64,000 nucleotides of DNA. Origin: Candidatus Wolframiiraptor gerlachensis (GTDB lineage Archaea; Thermoproteota; Nitrososphaeria_A; Caldarchaeales; Wolframiiraptoraceae). The notes beneath the pieces were generated by a model, which had not been told where the DNA came from, searched no databases, and saw nothing but the letters and a program-made list of their open reading frames with translations. The stretch lies in contig JAJPCT020000023.1 in the NCBI GenBank assembly GCA_021323375.2, positions 1 to 64,000 of the forward strand, given 5' to 3'. Positions 8,507 to 15,821 of this stretch are shown piece by piece. Each line of letters opens with the position of its first letter. Within the stretch, counting starts at the first letter, position 1. The position numbers were made by a program, and so were the translations under genes.

Positions 8507-8967
8507 GCGGCTACACCCTCAATCTCGCTGGGCTTGAGAAGCTTTCCACCAGCCTCTCTTACCGCTTTCTCGGCGCGCTCGGTCCAGCTATCCACGATGA
8601 CCACGAACCCTCTATCCAGCTTTCCCCTGCCAACAAGCTTCCCGACCCCGAGGGCGGAGAGATCAATCACCGGCATGCCATCCATGAGCTTAAGCTCACC
8701 CCTCCGCTCCAAGTTCTCCACGAGCGTCGAGAGCTGGATCAAGTTCATAGACCTGATCTCGCGCTTGTTCGGCCTATAGAAGCCGTGCTTCCCGAAGTAG
8801 TCCGGGTCATATCTGAGAACCCAAGTCCACTTATGCTTATGCATGCCAGCGTGGCCATGTCCGCCCCTAGAGCCAGATTTTCTATGCTGGCCTATTTGGC
8901 CCCAGCCACATGTCCTACTACCTCTACGCTTCCTGCTCTTCCGATGCCGCGTTCCCATGGACTTCAC
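8503..8967 (-). CDS. rpl15: Large ribosomal subunit protein L15 (uL15)
   Basis: Assembly protein of the large subunit core. The N-terminus has the expected basic Gly-rich tail (RHRKSRKRRGSRTCGWG, then HRKSGSRGGHGHAG) that threads into 23S rRNA, followed by the globular part ending VREAGGKLLKPSEI. 154 residues from a GTG start; an ATG at 8958 would give a 151-residue form whose N-terminus looks equally normal. A TATA-like element on this strand (9013-9020) in the gap after L30 suggests an internal promoter for rpl15-secY-DUF106. Confidence 0.93.
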   Translation of the reverse strand: MKSMGTRHRKSRKRRGSRTCGWGQIGQHRKSGSRGGHGHAGMHKHKWTWVLRYDPDYFGKHGFYRPNKREIRSMNLIQLSTLVENLERRGELKLMDGMPVIDLSALGVGKLVGRGKLDRGFVVIVDSWTERAEKAVREAGGKLLKPSEIEGVAA

Positions 8968-9012
8968 GCACCCCTTCAGTGAGCACTTTCCGGAGACAGC
9001 CAGCCTCCTGCC

Positions 9013-9020
9013 TTAATATA
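9013..9020 (-). promoter_or_regulatory. Probable internal promoter (TATA box) before rpl15
   Basis: The 65-base gap between rpl30 and rpl15 reads TATATTAA on the minus strand, flanked by GGAAAAGG upstream. Transcription starting about 25 bases downstream would give a leader of roughly 20-30 bases before the L15 start. Nearly all other joints in the operon are overlaps, so this gap is a plausible place for a second start. Confidence 0.45.
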
Positions 9021-9032
9021 CCTTTTCCAGCC

Positions 9033-9521
9033 CTATACCCCAGCCATTCTGACGAAGAGCTCGTTTATCTTCTCGCCGCGGTAGCCATACTCGCCGCCCA
9101 TGGAGAAGTGTTTCTTGATCGTCTTCTTGAATCCACCCTTTGGCGGGTGGAGCCTCGCGTAGGGCTTCACACCCTTCTCCTTTAGCGAGCTAAGGGTTAC
9201 CTCGGCGTTGTAAAGCTTCCTCGCCAAGTCTTCGAGGGACTCGAAGCCAAGCTTCCTCGCATACTCGTCATCCAGCGTTCCATCGCCCATAATCTCCACC
9301 CTCCTGAGGAATGTCTTGATCGTTTTGAGGTTCGGCTCACCCCAAGTTATCATGTGCTCGACCTTCCTCAGCATCCCCTCATAGCTCGGAGTTCTCGGGA
9401 CTATCGTTGCCCAGTTAGCCCTACTAAGATTCAGCATCTTGAGTGTGTCAAGGTGGTCCTTCCTCGCCTTGACGCTCCCCTTAATCCTTATCACGAGATA
9501 GCATTTGGCCTCCTCGGACAA
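9033..9521 (-). CDS. rpl30: Large ribosomal subunit protein L30 (uL30)
   Basis: 162 residues, the long archaeal/eukaryotic form. The opening strand CYLVIRIKGSVKARKDHLDTL and helix NLSRANWATIVPRTPSYEGML are diagnostic. The C-terminal extension (PPKGGFKKTIKKHFSMGGEYGYRG is split here as PPKGGFKKTIKKHF and MGGEYGYRG) matches archaeal L30. Six bases after rps5. Binds 23S and 5S rRNA regions on the large subunit. Confidence 0.94.
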   Translation of the reverse strand: MSEEAKCYLVIRIKGSVKARKDHLDTLKMLNLSRANWATIVPRTPSYEGMLRKVEHMITWGEPNLKTIKTFLRRVEIMGDGTLDDEYARKLGFESLEDLARKLYNAEVTLSSLKEKGVKPYARLHPPKGGFKKTIKKHFSMGGEYGYRGEKINELFVRMAGV

Positions 9522-9527
9522 GGCTCA

Positions 9528-10139
9528 TCACCACATGGTCGGGAGAACTATCTTGTTCGTGTTTCTAAGGGCCTCGATGACTGCTCCGGCGAATGACAGC
9601 GTTGTTCTAGTCTCGCCGAATGTTCGCGTCCAGACATCCTCGACCCCCGCGAGCTCGAGGACTATTCTCGCGGCCTCGCCGGCGACTATGCCCAAGCCCC
9701 TCGGCCCGGGTATCAGCTCGATCCTCACGCTCCCGCGCTTGCCCTCAACCTTCGTCAAGAGGCTGTGAGGCTGTCCACACGCGCACTCCCAACTCCCGCA
9801 ACCCCTCCTCACGGGGATGATATTCATCTTCGCGTTCTTCACGGCTTTCTCTATCGCAGAGACCACGTGAACAGCCTTACCAGTCCCCAGCCCGACATAT
9901 CCATCCCTGTTGCCCACGATCACTATAGCCCTGAACCTCGATCGCTCCCCAGCCGCCGTCTGCTTCTGGACAAGATTAATATCCAAGACCTCCTGCTCCA
10001 AGTTCGGCAGCAAGTAGTCCACGATCTCGGGCTCCGTGATCTTAAGGTTCTGCGCGAATAGCTCAGCTATCGAGGTTATCCTGCCCTCCTTAACCATCCT
10101 GCCAACTCTTGTTTTAGGAGACCATTCCTCCGCGCTCAT
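9528..10139 (-). CDS. rps5: Small ribosomal subunit protein S5 (uS5)
   Basis: 203 residues, with the archaeal N-terminal extension ([20 protein letters not shown]), the double-stranded-RNA-binding motif ([21 protein letters not shown], shown here by its core [14 protein letters not shown]) and the C-terminal domain ([20 protein letters not shown]). Acts in decoding accuracy near the mRNA entry. ATG start overlaps the L18 stop by 4 bases. Confidence 0.95.
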   Translation of the reverse strand: MSAEEWSPKTRVGRMVKEGRITSIAELFAQNLKITEPEIVDYLLPNLEQEVLDINLVQKQTAAGERSRFRAIVIVGNRDGYVGLGTGKAVHVVSAIEKAVKNAKMNIIPVRRGCGSWECACGQPHSLLTKVEGKRGSVRIELIPGPRGLGIVAGEAARIVLELAGVEDVWTRTFGETRTTLSFAGAVIEALRNTNKIVLPTMW

Positions 10140-10711
10140 ACTCCACTCAACTCCTTTAGAATCCTATTCTTAACCTCCTCGAAATGCTTCTCCAAGTTCA
10201 TGTAAATGAACTCATCACTCTTTGAGAACTGGGTTGTCTGCAAGCCCGACTCACGAATCATCCTATAATACTCGGATATGTGTTTTCCAGAAATCCTATC
10301 CTCGTCGGGCAGTATCTCCTCCCCGAGGGGTATCTCGATCCCGGCATCCCTGAAGCCTAGCGCGGCCGCGAAGATCTTTGACCCCCTACTAGGAGTCTGT
10401 AGCCCTATATCCAAGATCGCCTTCTCGACCTTGTCCTTTACTAGGAGACCGGCTAGCAGGCCTGTCAAGTAGGCCGCGGGCGTATTCTTCAAGCTCGCCC
10501 TCCACCCATAATCCCTTAACTTCTTCGATGTTACAGTCAGGATGGTCTCATCGCCGCCGAGCTTCGATCTTATCACCTGGACGATTATCTGGTTGTTAGT
10601 TTTCCTGACGACGAGCCTTGGCAGGCCCGACTTTACGAGCTTCAGCCTCTTCCGGTAATCTGTGAGGCCGAGCCTCCTCCGCTTGGGAGGCATTCGCTTT
10701 AATAGGCTCAT
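10136..10711 (-). CDS. rpl18: Large ribosomal subunit protein L18 (uL18)
   Basis: 5S rRNA-binding protein of the central protuberance. 191 residues. [19 protein letters not shown] and [16 protein letters not shown] form the 5S-binding N-terminus, and [12 protein letters not shown] plus [20 protein letters not shown] are the conserved middle. The archaeal C-terminal extension is present. Overlaps rpl19e by 4 bases upstream and rps5 by 4 downstream. Confidence 0.95.
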   Translation of the reverse strand: MSLLKRMPPKRRRLGLTDYRKRLKLVKSGLPRLVVRKTNNQIIVQVIRSKLGGDETILTVTSKKLRDYGWRASLKNTPAAYLTGLLAGLLVKDKVEKAILDIGLQTPSRGSKIFAAALGFRDAGIEIPLGEEILPDEDRISGKHISEYYRMIRESGLQTTQFSKSDEFIYMNLEKHFEEVKNRILKELSGV

Positions 10712-11160
10712 AGTAGCGGCCTCCTGATCAGGTTATTCTGTGTAAGATACTCCATCATAGATGCAACGGACTTGAATGCGCCGGCCTTAACCATCATGTA
10801 GACCTTCCTATACGTTGTCCTCGTTATGAGGCCGCGATCTCTCAGCTCCTTCAGCTTCCTCCTCTGAGCTCTCACCCTAATCATCCACTGCTCCTTCCTC
10901 GAGAGCCTGCTATATTTTCCGCCTTCCTTGCTCCCGGGCCCCCTGCTCTTCTTGCGCTTTCTTGCTCTTACCCGCGCCCGGCTTATCCCCTTCTCCTGCT
11001 CCTTCCAGATAACGCCATCCTTTATCAGCCTCCTAATATCCTCACGGGTTATCGCCTCAGAGACCTCCTCAAGCTTCTCCGGATCAAGCTTCACCCTATG
11101 GATTCCACATTTCAAGAGGTCTGCTGCCAACCTCTTCTGAAGTGTGAGTTTAAAGCCCAT
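10708..11160 (-). CDS. rpl19e: Large ribosomal subunit protein L19e (eL19)
   Basis: Archaeal/eukaryote-specific protein. 150 residues. Starts LTLQKRLAADLLKCGIHRV, with the basic central stretch ISRARVRARKRKKSRGPGS and helix RRKLKELRDRGLITRTTYR. Its 5' end overlaps the 3' end of rpl32e by 11 bases. Co-transcribed with its neighbours. Confidence 0.95.
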   Translation of the reverse strand: MGFKLTLQKRLAADLLKCGIHRVKLDPEKLEEVSEAITREDIRRLIKDGVIWKEQEKGISRARVRARKRKKSRGPGSKEGGKYSRLSRKEQWMIRVRAQRRKLKELRDRGLITRTTYRKVYMMVKAGAFKSVASMMEYLTQNNLIRRPLL

Positions 11161-11608
11161 TTTCCTTCACCTCCTGTGAGAGCTCCTCTATCTCGGGCCT
11201 AACCACTTCCACCTCCTCAACCTCCTCCATTAGCCTCGGAGGGTTGAGTATCTTCAGCCCGAGCTTCCTTGCCTCCTCCACTATGAGCAGCCTCTTCCTC
11301 ATCCCGACGGAGCCGGCTATCCTAATCGCGTGGACTTCAGGGTTGAGGCCTTGGAGATCCTCGGGCCTATACACTAAGACCTCCTTATAGCCGCTGGGAT
11401 GCAGATCCCTGTAATCTTTCGGGGTCCTGTATCCGATCTTGACTAGTGGGGGCCATCCCTTAACTTGGAGCCTCATCTTGCTATCCTTCCCCTTCGGCCT
11501 CCTCCAGTTAGGCTTAATCCTCACATATCTCCAGCTCTCCTGCCTGACGAACTCCGGCCTCTTGAGCTTCAGCTCTTTAACCCATCTCGGGATCTTTATC
11601 GGGCTCAT
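11150..11608 (-). CDS. rpl32e: Large ribosomal subunit protein L32e (eL32)
   Basis: 152 residues. Conserved core KRPEFVRQESWRYVRIKPNW, WRRPKGKDSKMRLQ, GYRTPKDYRDLHPSG and the C-terminal Rossmann-like part (AIRIAGSVGMRKRLLIVEEA). The end has an acidic tail (EEVEEVEVVRPEIEE) typical of thermophilic archaea. The frame begins at the base next to the rpl6 stop. Confidence 0.95.
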   Translation of the reverse strand: MSPIKIPRWVKELKLKRPEFVRQESWRYVRIKPNWRRPKGKDSKMRLQVKGWPPLVKIGYRTPKDYRDLHPSGYKEVLVYRPEDLQGLNPEVHAIRIAGSVGMRKRLLIVEEARKLGLKILNPPRLMEEVEEVEVVRPEIEELSQEVKENGL

Positions 11609-12160
11609 CTACTCCATCCCCACCTTCTTCTCGTAAATGTATATTCCGTCGAGGAACTTTCTCGGATCCTTTCTCCTCACCTTCGTCGCCTGCTCTATGT
11701 TTGCCGCCGTCTGGCCGACCGCCTCCTTATCCACGCCCTTCACTATCACATCATCACCCCTTACTTCGACCCTCGTCCCCTCGCCAACAATCTTCGCTAT
11801 CCTTGGAGACCTCTCACCGATGAAGTTCTCTATGTAGACCGTATCTCCCTGAACCTTGACGGTTATGGGGAAGTGGGATGCGACGATCTTCATCTTGTAT
11901 GTGAAGCCTTGGGTAACGCCCACAATCATGTTCTCGATTATGCTCCTTATCGTCCCTATGAGTGCCTTGGCCCGCCTACCCCTTCCCACGAGCTTCACGA
12001 GAATCTTGTTCGAGGCGAGCTCAAGCTTCACATTAGCGTGAGAAAGATCCTTCACGACCTGGCCAAGCTTACCCTTCACCCTAATCCTGCTAGAACCCTC
12101 TATCTCGACCACAACGCCCTCCGGAACCTCTATCTCCTCAACATACTCCTGCAGGGGCAT
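11609..12160 (-). CDS. rpl6: Large ribosomal subunit protein L6 (uL6)
   Basis: Binds the base of the L7/L12 stalk. Two repeated L6 domains are visible: the first contains EIEVPEGVVVEIEGSSRIRV, the second GFTYKMKIVASHFPITVKV and NFIGERSPRIAKIVGEGTRV. I chose the ATG at 12160 (MPLQEYVEEIEVPEG) because it is preceded by a G-rich ribosome-binding stretch (ttgggggtc) and gives the usual 183 residues; a start at 12190 would add ten residues. Unusually, 0.45 kb of non-coding DNA separates it from rps8. Confidence 0.93.
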   Translation of the reverse strand: MPLQEYVEEIEVPEGVVVEIEGSSRIRVKGKLGQVVKDLSHANVKLELASNKILVKLVGRGRRAKALIGTIRSIIENMIVGVTQGFTYKMKIVASHFPITVKVQGDTVYIENFIGERSPRIAKIVGEGTRVEVRGDDVIVKGVDKEAVGQTAANIEQATKVRRKDPRKFLDGIYIYEKKVGME

Positions 12161-12613
12161 GACCCCCAATTCACCTGCCACGAGCCTCATCCTTTAACCC
12201 CGATCTTCCAGCGAATCTGATCCACCCGCCGCTATATTGCTATTTAAAAATTCCGGGCGCCGAAAAATCCCGCAAGAAGCTATGCTTAGAAGAGGCTGCA
12301 GCCCCAAACTTATGGCTCGAGATAGTCGGGGGATAATGAGAGGCTCTTCGATAGATTGAAAGAAATGCTAGGCCTAATACTGCGTAGACCTAATTAGGAA
12401 GTTTATCACCTAGTAGGGCACTTTTACGTACTGCTGGCCAGTGAGCGATAAAAGCCGGAGAACCTGTGGTAAGGATACGTTCCTGCCATGACCTCCTATG
12501 GTAGTTTCAATAGACTCCCGCCGGGCCAGCTACAATAGCTCGCCGGTCAGCCCACCACCCAACTTTCATTATCTACTGTATTGTTTGAAGCATAAACATA
12601 AAAATTGAGGAGG
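12161..12613. other. Non-coding block inserted between rps8 and rpl6
   Basis: About 450 bases without a gene in a place where archaeal operons normally have almost no gap. 12191-12360 shows no clear structure. 12374-12399 contains CCTAAT and ATTAGG, which could pair. TTTATC at 12402-12407 could be a plus-strand TATA box. 12433-12551 is structured RNA copy B. 12560-12613 is AT-rich. The L6 5' leader lies within 12161-12190 and must either be transcribed through this block or have its own promoter. Confidence 0.6.
12433..12551 (+). ncRNA. Structured RNA of unknown class, copy B
   Basis: 119-base sister of the element at 2358-2480. Shared: TAAAAGCCGGAGA (12449-12461), preceding acgta and the GCTGGCC start, and a CCCACC-type 3' flank. 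Ends pair as GCTGGCCAGTGAGC with GCTCGCCGGTCAGC (12433-12446/12538-12551), 13 of 14 positions including wobbles. Hairpin GTGGT/GCCAT (12466-12470/12485-12489) with inner AGGA/TCCT (12472-12475/12481-12484); competing hairpin CCATG/TATGG (12485-12490/12497-12501 region); AGCTA/TAGCT (12528-12532/12536-12540). Five G-U pairs on the plus strand would be A-C on the minus strand, so plus is the likely sense. TTTATC at 12402-12407 is placed about 26 bases before the element. Confidence 0.6.
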
Positions 12614-13000
12614 CTAATACACATATCCTAGCAGCTTTCCTCCAAGACCTTTTGCCTTCGCCTCCTTATGGGACATCACTCCCTGGCTTGTCGTGACTAT
12701 GAGTATCCCAATATCCTTGCTGGGGAGATACTGCTGCTCCCACTTCTCATACTCATCCTTCTTCACGCTGAATCTAGGCCTGATGGGCGCCGCCCTGTTT
12801 ATCCTGCCGAGAAGCTGTATCCTGAACTTTCCTCCCCTGCCATCCTCGATATACTCTATTGCGCCTATGTAACCATGCCTCTGAAGAGTCTTCAATATCT
12901 CGCCTATCAGCTTGGAGGCATAGTATACGCACTCCCTATTCCTGACCATCTCATTATTCTGGAGTGTCGTGAAGAGACCCGAGACCAAGTCCTTGCTCAT
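12614..13000 (-). CDS. rps8: Small ribosomal subunit protein S8 (uS8)
   Basis: 128 residues, normal archaeal length. Contains VRNRECVYYASKLIGEILKTLQRHGYIGAIEYIEDGRGG in segments (for example KLIGEILKTLQRHGYIGAIE) and the RNA-binding C-terminus GILIVTTSQGVMSHKEAKAKGLGG. Binds the central domain of 16S rRNA and can regulate its own operon in bacteria. Start ATG follows ggggag directly. The 50-base gap to rps14 contains TTATTAA on this strand, a possible internal promoter. Confidence 0.95.
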   Translation of the reverse strand: MSKDLVSGLFTTLQNNEMVRNRECVYYASKLIGEILKTLQRHGYIGAIEYIEDGRGGKFRIQLLGRINRAAPIRPRFSVKKDEYEKWEQQYLPSKDIGILIVTTSQGVMSHKEAKAKGLGGKLLGYVY

Positions 13001-13050
13001 CTCCCCATAGTGAGGCGGGTTATGATAATCCGTTAATAAGTGTTTTTCAG

Positions 13051-13215
13051 CTACTCATACACCTTGAAGCCCAAGAGGGGGGCAACTTCGTTAATGCACC
13101 TCCTACAGATGTATAGCTTATACTTCCTGATAACACCATCAGTAGTCCCACATCTCCTACACTTGACCACGCCCTTCCCGAACTTCCGCTCCTTCGGCGG
13201 CTTCTGCTTCGCCAT
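13051..13215 (-). CDS. rps14: Small ribosomal subunit protein S14 (uS14), zinc form
   Basis: 54-residue zinc-binding S14. The ligands are two CxxC pairs, CRRCG and CRRC, with the spacer GTTDGVIRKYKLYI between them. I use the ATG at 13215 (MAKQKPPKERKFGKG), the normal archaeal N-terminus, preceded by gcgaggt. A start at 13242 would add nine unusual residues. Located between rpl5 and rps8 as in other archaea. Confidence 0.94.
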   Translation of the reverse strand: MAKQKPPKERKFGKGVVKCRRCGTTDGVIRKYKLYICRRCINEVAPLLGFKVYE

Positions 13216-13271
13216 ACCTCGCTTCAAACGACACCTCTCCACGGGATAATTTTAAGATTATTCGAGGACAG

Positions 13272-13829
13272 CTACTCCTCAACTATCCTTACGCCGAACT
13301 CACTTCTCATGAACTCCATCGCCTCTTCCCTCGTTATCCTATGGCTTTTCGGTATGCTTCTTCTACCCCTTCTTCTGAGGGAAACTCTTAACCCAGGCCT
13401 AGAGAGGTGGACGCAGACATCCATGCCAATTATCCCGAGCTCAGGATCATATTTCGTGCCCGGGATATCCAAGTGCTCCCTGATGCCGAATGAGAAGTTT
13501 CCCTGATCATCGAAGCTTGAGGCCTTCAAGGTGTTGTTCACGGCTTGCAGCGCCTTCCTGAGAAACTCGATCGCCCTCTCCTTCCTGAGGGTTACCCTGA
13601 CGGCTATGGGCTGCCCCTTATAGATCCCGAACCCCTTGATCGTCTTCTTCGCCTTCCGTAGCTCTGGCTTCTGCCCCGTCAGCATCTCGATTATCTTTGC
13701 GGCCCTCTCAAGCCTCTGGGGGCTCGCCCCTATACAAGAGTTCACGACAACTTTCTCCACCCTAATCCTCCTCATCGGGTTCTCTTCTTTCTTCGCTGGC
13801 CGCGCCTCTATCATGGTAGCTTGATCCAT
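13272..13829 (-). CDS. rpl5: Large ribosomal subunit protein L5 (uL5)
   Basis: 5S rRNA-associated protein. The conserved body starts near residue 19 (NPMRRIRVEKVVVNSCIGAS) and includes RLERAAKIIEMLTGQKPELRKAKKTI (core TGQKPELRKAKKTI) and FGIREHLDIPGTKYDPELGI. The first 18 residues are a variable extension; ATG at residue 6 or 19 are alternatives. The 5' end overlaps the end of rps4e by 19 bases, or less with a later start. Confidence 0.94.
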   Translation of the reverse strand: MDQATMIEARPAKKEENPMRRIRVEKVVVNSCIGASPQRLERAAKIIEMLTGQKPELRKAKKTIKGFGIYKGQPIAVRVTLRKERAIEFLRKALQAVNNTLKASSFDDQGNFSFGIREHLDIPGTKYDPELGIIGMDVCVHLSRPGLRVSLRRRGRRSIPKSHRITREEAMEFMRSEFGVRIVEE

Positions 13830-14530
13830 GGCTCCTCCTCCCCAACAACCATCACGTAGTCGAGTAGCGAGCTTACCTCGCCTATGCTTGATTTTAGCCT
13901 TACGATGGGCTTCGCGGGATATGTTACATCACGCCTAATCTCGATAATCTCGCCATGCAGCCCCTGCTTCGGCCCCTTAACCAATAGACCATACCTGCCC
14001 TCCTCAAGCCTTAGATATCCCAGGATAACTTGGCTTGGAACAGAGATCTTCACAGTATCCCTTGTATTATATTGCCTAACCTCCTCGGTTACATCCCTGA
14101 ATCTTATGTTTCTGCCATCATGGAGGGTTATCTGGAGATGGCCTCCAGGAACATGCATCTTCCTGATGATCCTCCCAAGCTTGAAGCCCGACTCCTCTCT
14201 CGGTATCTCGACTAGGTCTAGGCCGCGCCTGTATATGGGTAGCACCCTATAATTCTCGCCTGTCTCAGGTATTGAGACCACATCCATTAGGCCCACCGGG
14301 AACTTGTAATCCTTCACAGGCCTACCATCCACGAGGATCTTGCCCGCGCCTATAATCTTTCTAGCCTCCTCAGCCCTCTCCGCATACCTCAGGTAATCCC
14401 TGACTATTAGGAGAAGAGGTATGCACTCATATTTTGGATGTGGGCCTGGTGATGGGCAGACCGTGAAGACGGCTTCTTTGACGGAGATTTTGAGATGTGG
14501 TGGCGCTGCGAGGCGCTTAAGATGCCCCAT
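13811..14530 (-). CDS. rps4e: Small ribosomal subunit protein S4e (eS4)
   Basis: Archaeal/eukaryotic protein of 239 residues. [19 protein letters not shown] start, S4-like RNA-binding region (EEARKIIGAGKILVDGRPVKD), central S4e domain (VDVVSIPETGENYRVLPI region reads MDVVSIPETGENYRVLP) and a KOW-like C-terminus. Its ATG shares one base with the end of rpl24. Confidence 0.95.
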   Translation of the reverse strand: MGHLKRLAAPPHLKISVKEAVFTVCPSPGPHPKYECIPLLLIVRDYLRYAERAEEARKIIGAGKILVDGRPVKDYKFPVGLMDVVSIPETGENYRVLPIYRRGLDLVEIPREESGFKLGRIIRKMHVPGGHLQITLHDGRNIRFRDVTEEVRQYNTRDTVKISVPSQVILGYLRLEEGRYGLLVKGPKQGLHGEIIEIRRDVTYPAKPIVRLKSSIGEVSSLLDYVMVVGEEEPWIKLP

Positions 14531-14904
14531 TAGGCCTCAACCTCCTTTCCTCTGAGTAATGCTCTCTTCCGATACTCGTCATCGAGATTAAGCTCGGTTA
14601 TCATCACATTCGAGACATGTATGGGTCTTGGGACATTTGAGCCATCAGCCTTCTTAATCGTCACGTTCTCGACATAGATCATCTGCCTCTCCCTATCAAC
14701 ACCGGTGACCTTTCCCTCGATGCCCTTAAACTCTCCTCTCAATATCTTCACCTTATCTCCGACTCTCACGGGAAATGATCTCCGCTTATACTTCTCCCTC
14801 AGCTCTGGTGAGAGGTGAGCTGATAGGAGCTTCGGGAGCCTATGCTTGGGAGCGTTGTAGAGGAACCTACGCTGCTTCCTAGGCTGATATGATACCCTAG
14901 CCAT
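14530..14904 (-). CDS. rpl24: Large ribosomal subunit protein L24 (uL24)
   Basis: 124 residues with the KOW motif ([19 protein letters not shown]) and the archaeal N-terminal extension ([18 protein letters not shown]). An assembly initiator of the large subunit. Upstream, gggtgat lies 7 bases before ATG, and CTTTAATAC (minus strand, near 14970) is a possible TATA box. The gene order L14-L24 seen in most archaea is broken here: the next upstream gene is rps30e. Confidence 0.95.
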   Translation of the reverse strand: MARVSYQPRKQRRFLYNAPKHRLPKLLSAHLSPELREKYKRRSFPVRVGDKVKILRGEFKGIEGKVTGVDRERQMIYVENVTIKKADGSNVPRPIHVSNVMITELNLDDEYRKRALLRGKEVEA

Positions 14905-14996
14905 GAATAATCACCCGGTCCATTGCATGCACTTTGTTCTTCAAGGTCTTGATGCCGCTGTCTCTCCCTAGTATTAAAGGTATTCCAAGGGAGAGC

Positions 14997-15149
14997 TTAG
15001 ACAACCTGCTGGCCTACAGTTATAACCCTCTTCTCGAAGTTGAATCTATTCCTGATTCTGGGAACTGGACTTCTCTTCGGCTTAGCCTCTATCTTCGGTG
15101 TCTGGGACCTGACTTTACCCGCCTTCGTGATTGAGCCATGGCTCGGCAT
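14997..15149 (-). CDS. rps30e: Small ribosomal subunit protein S30e (eS30)
   Basis: A 50-residue basic protein found by reading the minus strand directly. It begins [20 protein letters not shown], the diagnostic S30e opening, continues with [20 protein letters not shown] and ends [10 protein letters not shown]. It sits near the 16S rRNA shoulder and decoding region in ribosome structures of the family. It occupies the place upstream of rpl24 where rpl14 and rps17 would be expected, separated from rpl24 by 92 bases. A TATA-like CTTAAACCTTAAAT precedes it (15177-15190). Confidence 0.9.
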   Translation of the reverse strand: MPSHGSITKAGKVRSQTPKIEAKPKRSPVPRIRNRFNFEKRVITVGQQVV

Positions 15150-15176
15150 GTCCGCTGAGAGACTGGAGGACCCTGC

Positions 15177-15190
15177 ATTTAAGGTTTAAG
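15177..15190 (-). promoter_or_regulatory. Probable promoter of rps30e
   Basis: On the minus strand the sequence reads CTTAAACCTTAAAT, about 30-40 bases before the S30e ATG, the spacing expected for a TATA box with a short leader. The gap between nitroreductase and rps30e is only 72 bases and holds no other candidate. Confidence 0.5.
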
Positions 15191-15221
15191 CTAATAGGTC
15201 TGGCGAGCGCGAATCTGGGGG

Positions 15222-15719
15222 CTACTCGTATGTATCGTAGCGGACCAGCTCCTCTAGGCTCTTCTTGGGTCTCGGCTTTGGCCTCTCAGCCGGGTATCCA
15301 AGGGTTATCATGGCCACGACCTTCATGTGCTCCGGTATCTTGAGGGCCCTCTTCGCCTCATCCTCGGTGAAGTGCCCTATCCAGCATGTTCCGAGGCCGA
15401 GAGCCTCTGCAGCTATCACCATGTTCTGGAGGGCTATCACCACGTCGACGATCGCCCACTTCGCCCTAGAGTCGCCGCATCCGACAATGACTATGGGCGC
15501 CTCCTCGATGAACCTATTCCACTCTGAGAAGACTAGCTTTTTCTTCAGCTCCGGGTCTCGGACTACTATGAAGCAGTAGGGCTGGAGATTTCTGGCGCTT
15601 GGAGCCTGCCGCCCAGCCTCAAGAATAGCCCTAAGAACATCATCCGGCACAGGTCTCCTCTCATACTTCCTCACGCTCCTCCGATTGTATATTATCCTCA
15701 GAAGCTCTTGGGAGCTCAT
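15222..15719 (-). CDS. Nitroreductase-family FMN oxidoreductase
   Basis: 165-residue nitroreductase-fold protein, expected to bind FMN as a homodimer and reduce an unknown electrophile with NAD(P)H. RRSVRKYERRPVPDD (13-27) gives the FMN phosphate arginines; GRQAPSARNLQPYCFIVV (36-53) is the second FMN region; ALGLGTCWIGHFTEDE is the third. It is a compact member lacking long insertions. It is transcribed toward rps30e from a promoter region shared with the divergent dehydrogenase at 15822. Substrate unknown. Confidence 0.85.
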   Translation of the reverse strand: MSSQELLRIIYNRRSVRKYERRPVPDDVLRAILEAGRQAPSARNLQPYCFIVVRDPELKKKLVFSEWNRFIEEAPIVIVGCGDSRAKWAIVDVVIALQNMVIAAEALGLGTCWIGHFTEDEAKRALKIPEHMKVVAMITLGYPAERPKPRPKKSLEELVRYDTYE

Positions 15720-15821
15720 GCCTCACGCCCTCCAAGCGCATCATTTCCTCGAACATGATGCTGATTAGGATTATCCTGCCTCGGGAAAAGTTATGCCCGC
15801 GGCGCTAGCACCGACATGATC

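Noticed and set aside
12425-12565. The two RNA copies as a simple insertion sequence or MITE
   Set aside because: No transposase, no clear target duplication, and differences between copies are paired changes in helices. It cannot be fully excluded without more copies.
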